A stretch of 8,191 nucleotides of DNA from JALHSW01 sp038321755 (lineage in GTDB: Bacteria; Actinomycetota; Acidimicrobiia; IMCC26256; PALSA-555), in NCBI GenBank assembly GCA_038321755.1, contig JBBQFJ010000143.1:1-8191 (forward strand), written 5' to 3'. The notes under the pieces were generated by a model. The model was not told where the DNA came from and ran no database searches. It worked only from the letters and a program-made list of their open reading frames with translations. How positions within the stretch are numbered: position 1 is the stretch's first letter; every line of letters starts with the position of its first letter. The position numbers were made by a program, and so were the translations under genes. Positions 5,450 through 8,191 of this stretch are shown in pieces.

Positions 5450-7839
5450 CCCCGCCTGCAGACGCGTTCGACTCCCGTTCGACCCGCCCCGACGTTGTGT
5501 CGGTCGTGGTGGTCGCGGGCGACGACCTCGACGCAGCACTCGACACCGCCGCGAACGTCGACGACGCACCTCCGGGCATCACGCTCCAGCACCTGGTCGT
5601 CGGGAGTGCGCCCGACATCGAATCCCGCGTCGCCGCCCGCCTGCCCGATGGTGTCGCGGTGAGCGTCCCGGCCGGCACGAACCTCGCCGCAGCACGCAAC
5701 GCGGGCGCCGATCGCGCGCACGGTGCGTACCTCGCGTTCCTCGAGCGGGGCGCGTTCCCCGAGCACCGGTGGCTCGGCAACCTGCTCGACGCCGTGCGCG
5801 CCAACGCCAACTCGGCGCTCGTCGCGAGCAAGGTGCTCTACGACGACCGGACGATCGCGTACGCCGACGCCGCCCTCACCTTCACCGGCGAGCCGATCCT
5901 GCCGCGCGCCGGAAAGCCCGACTCCGACGGTGCGGTCCGCCCGTTCGAGGTCCTGTACCCGTCATCGTGGGCGTTCGTCGTCGAGACGAAGGCGTTCCGC
6001 TGGGTCGGTGGATTCGACGCCGTGCTCACGCCCGGCGTCGAGCACGTGGACCTGGGGTGGCGGCTGCACCTCGCCGGTCTCGGCGTGCTCATCGTTCCCG
6101 AGTCGGTGGTCCGGCTGACGCCGACCTCCCGGTTCGTGCCCCGTCCCGAGCGCGATGCGCTCGGTGGCATCGGGATGCTCTACAAGAACCTCGAAGAGGC
6201 GTCGCTGTCGCGTGCCGTCGCCGCGGCGCTCGCGCTCGGCGATGACGAGCTGGCGGCGCAGTTCCGCAAGGCGCTCGGCGCGCTCGGCGAGGCGCGAGCC
6301 GGGGTGCAGGCCCTCCGGCACGTCCGCGACTCGGAGGTGCTGCCCCTCTTCCGTCAGCCGACCGCCGCCGGGACCGTCGACGAGCAGGCAGCCGATCAGG
6401 TGCGCCGGACGCTCGACATCGATGCGATCTTCTCGACCCGGCACCGCATCCTCGTCGTCACCCCCGACGTCCTGCAGTCCACGATGGCCGGTCCCGCGAT
6501 CCGCGCGTGGCAGATGTCGATGGCGCTCGCCCGCGAGCACGAGGTCCAGCTCGTCACGACCGTGCGGTGCGATCTCACTCACCCCGACTTCGTCGTGCGG
6601 CACGCCGGGGATGCCGAGCTGCAGAACCTGGTCGCCTGGGCCGACGTCGTCGTCTTCCAGGGCCACGTCATCGCCGACCACCCATGGATGCGCACCAGCG
6701 ACACGATCCTCGTCGGCGACATCTACGACCCCATGCACCTCGAGGTCCTCGAGCAGTCGCGCGACGTCCCGCCCCCGCATCGCCGCGAAGCCGTGCGCGT
6801 CACCGTCGAGGTGCTCAACGAGCAGCTCATGCGCGGCGACTACTTCCTGTGCGCGAGCGACAAGCAGCGCGACTTCTGGATCGGGCAGCTCGCCGGTGTC
6901 GGTCGCATCAACCCGTCGACCTACGACGACCACGAGAACCTCGACAACCTGATCACCGTCGTGCCGTTCGGCGTCAGCGACGAGCTGCCGACGTCCACAC
7001 GCAAGGTGCTGAAGGGCGTCATCCCGGGCATCGAACCCGACGACAAGGTCATCCTCTGGGGTGGCGGCGTCTACAACTGGTTCGACCCGCTCACCCTCAT
7101 CCACGCCGTCGACCGACTGCGCACCCGCGTCCCCAACGTGCGGCTGTTCTTCATGGGGATGAAGCACCCGAACCCGAACGTCCCGGCGATGCAGATGGCG
7201 TCACGTGCCCGCCGCCTCGCCGAGGACCTCGGCCTCGTCGGCGAGCACGTCTTCTTCAACGAGGACTGGGTCGCGTACGACGAGCGCCAGAACTTCCTGC
7301 TCGAAGCCGACATCGGCGTCAGCACGCACCTCGACCACGTCGAGACCGCGTTCTCGTTCCGCACCCGGATCCTCGACTACCTCTGGACCTCACTCCCGAT
7401 CGTCGCAACCGCCGGTGACTCCTTCGCCGAGCTGATCGAACGCCGCGGGCTCGGCATCACCGTCCCGCCCGACGACATCACCGCACTCGACGACGCCCTC
7501 TACCGCATGCTCACCGACGACGAGCTCGCTGCCTCGTGCCGAACCGCCCTCGCCGAGGTCGTCCCCGAGTTCCGTTGGGAGCGAGTCCTCGAACCCATCC
7601 TCGAGTTCTGTCGCCACCCCCGTCGCGCGTCAGACCTCGTCGATCCCCGCCAACGCGTGATGCTCGGCGACCCCGTCGCCCAGACCATGTGGGGCCAAGG
7701 CGGCATGCGCCACACCGCCCGCGTCATGCTCGCCCACCTTCGCAAGAAGGAATACGACGAGGTCTCCCGCAAGCTCAAGATGCGCGCCCGCCTTGCCCTC
7801 TTCCCCGACTCCGGCGGCCCCGGCGCACGGGCCGACTGA
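5446..7839 (+). CDS. two-domain glycosyltransferase: GT2-like (GT-A) plus GT4-like (GT-B)
   Basis: This is a 797-residue protein with two transferase-like halves. Residues of about 16-225 look like a GT2-type GT-A fold: NLAAARNAGADRAHGAYLAFL (79-99, including the conserved Asn-Ala-Gly), then SSWAFVVETKAFRWVGGFD (173-191) and EHVDLGWRL (199-207), which match the acceptor-side Gly-Gly-Phe and Glu-x-Val-Asp-Leu-x-Trp-Arg elements. A helical linker (about 230-325, with LYKNLEE) follows. Residues 333-720 resemble a GT-B fold: RILVVTPDV and MAGPAIRAWQMSMALA open the acceptor domain, KVILWGGGVYNWFDPLTLI (534-552) opens the nucleotide-sugar domain, and FRTRILDYLWTSLPIVAT (638-655) is the donor-binding region. 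A basic amphipathic helix lies in the C-terminal tail (about 757-785). At the usual GT-A metal site the sequence reads FLERGAF, with no Asp-x-Asp. GGAGGG (5434-5439) is six bases from the ATG, and ATGA overlaps wzt. Likely role: assembly of the polymer exported by Wzm/Wzt. Donors and linkages are unknown. Confidence 0.88.
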   Translation: MTPPADAFDSRSTRPDVVSVVVVAGDDLDAALDTAANVDDAPPGITLQHLVVGSAPDIESRVAARLPDGVAVSVPAGTNLAAARNAGADRAHGAYLAFLERGAFPEHRWLGNLLDAVRANANSALVASKVLYDDRTIAYADAALTFTGEPILPRAGKPDSDGAVRPFEVLYPSSWAFVVETKAFRWVGGFDAVLTPGVEHVDLGWRLHLAGLGVLIVPESVVRLTPTSRFVPRPERDALGGIGMLYKNLEEASLSRAVAAALALGDDELAAQFRKALGALGEARAGVQALRHVRDSEVLPLFRQPTAAGTVDEQAADQVRRTLDIDAIFSTRHRILVVTPDVLQSTMAGPAIRAWQMSMALAREHEVQLVTTVRCDLTHPDFVVRHAGDAELQNLVAWADVVVFQGHVIADHPWMRTSDTILVGDIYDPMHLEVLEQSRDVPPPHRREAVRVTVEVLNEQLMRGDYFLCASDKQRDFWIGQLAGVGRINPSTYDDHENLDNLITVVPFGVSDELPTSTRKVLKGVIPGIEPDDKVILWGGGVYNWFDPLTLIHAVDRLRTRVPNVRLFFMGMKHPNPNVPAMQMASRARRLAEDLGLVGEHVFFNEDWVAYDERQNFLLEADIGVSTHLDHVETAFSFRTRILDYLWTSLPIVATAGDSFAELIERRGLGITVPPDDITALDDALYRMLTDDELAASCRTALAEVVPEFRWERVLEPILEFCRHPRRASDLVDPRQRVMLGDPVAQTMWGQGGMRHTARVMLAHLRKKEYDEVSRKLKMRARLALFPDSGGPGARAD

Positions 7840-7867
7840 GGTCGGTCACCCCCGAGGTCAAGCCCGG

Positions 7868-8042
7868 GGTTGCGTCTCTCACCCGTCTCTGCGGGTGTAC
7901 GGGACGCACGTCAGCATCTCCAGGAGCTGCAGCCCTCGCGCGCCGTCACGTGCGTCCCGAACACCACCACGGTGCCCCGCGCAACACCTCAGGCCCTCGA
8001 GTGATGAACCGCGACCCGCAGAGTCGGGTGAGAGACGCAACC
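7868..8042. repeat. nested inverted-repeat element between convergent genes (REP/MITE-like or bidirectional terminator)
   Basis: The outer arms, 7868-7896 and 8014-8042, are 29 bases long and are reverse complements at 28 positions (T at 7886 against T at 8024, which would need A). They begin GGTTGCGTCTCTCACCCG and its complement. Each arm also contains a small hairpin, ACCCG-N6-CGGGT (7881-7896 and 8014-8029). A second inverted repeat is nested inside. The element lies 28 bases after the glycosyltransferase stop and 20 bases before the stop of the converging minus-strand gene, so it fills most of the 7840-8062 intergenic space. No T-run follows either arm, so it is not a textbook Rho-independent terminator. 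No clear target-site duplication flanks it. A non-autonomous mobile element, a REP-type palindrome, or a processing or termination structure in the RNA all remain possible. Confidence 0.75.
7894..7965. repeat. inner inverted repeat of the same element
   Basis: Arms 7894-7911 and 7948-7965 pair at 17 of 18 positions (the mismatch is A7899 with A7960), with the unbroken core CGGGACGCACGT. They enclose a 36-base loop containing a small CTCC-A-GGAG hairpin (7917-7925 or so). The first three bases of the left inner arm (7894-7896) also belong to the left outer arm, so the two stems compete for them. The arrangement is asymmetric: a 48-base stretch (7966-8013) without a partner separates the inner and outer right arms. 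Confidence 0.75.
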
Positions 8043-8062
8043 AAGACAACCGTGAGCACCCC

Positions 8063-8191
8063 TTAGTCCCGGCGGCCGCTCCGCCTCATTGCTGGGGCCT
8101 TGCGTAGGAATCCCGCGAAGGACTCGAGTCTGCTCGTCACGATCTCTGCGTGGGGGCGGCGACCGTGCAGGACGGGGCTGATGATGTCGCG
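8063..8191 (-). CDS. C-terminal end of an unidentified protein, running off the window
   Basis: Read on the minus strand from the window edge, the sequence is open for 42 codons and ends in TAA (complement of TTA at 8063-8065). Codon use is like that of the other genes, with third positions mostly G or C. The peptide includes RDIISPVLHGRRPHAEIVTS and then a segment rich in Arg, Phe and Ala that ends RRSGRRD. A basic tail like this is common at the end of membrane-associated glycosyltransferases and related surface-glycan proteins, but I cannot name the family from so short a piece. It converges on the glycosyltransferase gene, with the inverted-repeat element between the two stops. It could be a chance open frame, since high-GC DNA has few stops, but codon quality and placement argue for a real gene. 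Confidence 0.5.
   Translation of the reverse strand, partial: RDIISPVLHGRRPHAEIVTSRLESFAGFLRKAPAMRRSGRRD

Noticed and set aside
7868..8042. Integron attC site
   Set aside because: The ends do not match the RYYYAAC and GTTRRRY core sites in the needed orientation, and no cassette array is present.
7859..8045. CAAG on both sides of the inverted-repeat element as a target-site duplication
   Set aside because: The left copy (7859-7862) is five bases away from the arm, and the right copy shares its C with the arm. Four bases at unequal distance are not convincing.
7840..8062. Classic Rho-independent terminator
   Set aside because: Strong stems are present but no T-run follows on either strand, and the structure is far longer than usual. 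It is kept only as an alternative for the repeat element.
7536..8107. Plus-strand open frames across the glycosyltransferase end and the intergenic repeat
   Set aside because: They read the glycosyltransferase gene out of frame and then pass through the inverted repeats. The products are Arg/Pro/Ser-rich without any family feature.

Overview
The window is very GC-rich, with G or C in almost every third codon position, ATG and GTG starts, Shine-Dalgarno sites and stop-start overlaps. This fits a high-GC actinobacterium, and the protein style would suit Acidimicrobiia or a related lineage. The lineage is an inference I cannot test here. No plasmid, phage, tRNA, rRNA or CRISPR feature is visible.

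Layout: positions 1-118 are unnaturally pure G/C homopolymer runs, most likely damaged sequence at a contig edge. They destroy the 5' part of an asparagine-synthase-like amidotransferase gene (readable from about 119 to 1360). Five further plus-strand genes follow, tightly packed: a WecA/MraY-type polyprenyl-phosphate sugar-phosphate transferase (1445-2515), a SAM methyltransferase with a C-terminal coiled coil (2526-3410), an ABC-2 polysaccharide export permease Wzm (3417-4241), its ATPase Wzt with a C-terminal carbohydrate-binding-type domain (4238-5449), and a two-domain glycosyltransferase (5446-7839). The last three are joined by GTGA and ATGA overlaps and look translationally coupled. 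A 223-bp intergenic stretch (7840-8062) then holds a nested, nearly perfect inverted-repeat element. Beyond it a minus-strand gene, seen only as its last 42 codons, converges on the operon.

Together the genes read as part of an ABC-transporter-dependent surface polysaccharide locus. The WecA-like enzyme would place the first sugar phosphate on undecaprenyl phosphate, the double glycosyltransferase would extend the glycan, the methyltransferase could modify or cap it, and Wzm/Wzt would flip the lipid-linked polymer across the membrane. The amidotransferase could make a sugar amide or act separately. The two points most worth following are (i) the coiled-coil methyltransferase next to a Wzt with a C-terminal recognition domain, which resembles the parts of the WbdD-type chain-length and cap-recognition system, and (ii) the nested inverted repeat at 7868-8042, which carries four symmetric copies of an 8-mer and may be a REP/MITE-like element or an unusual bidirectional terminator.
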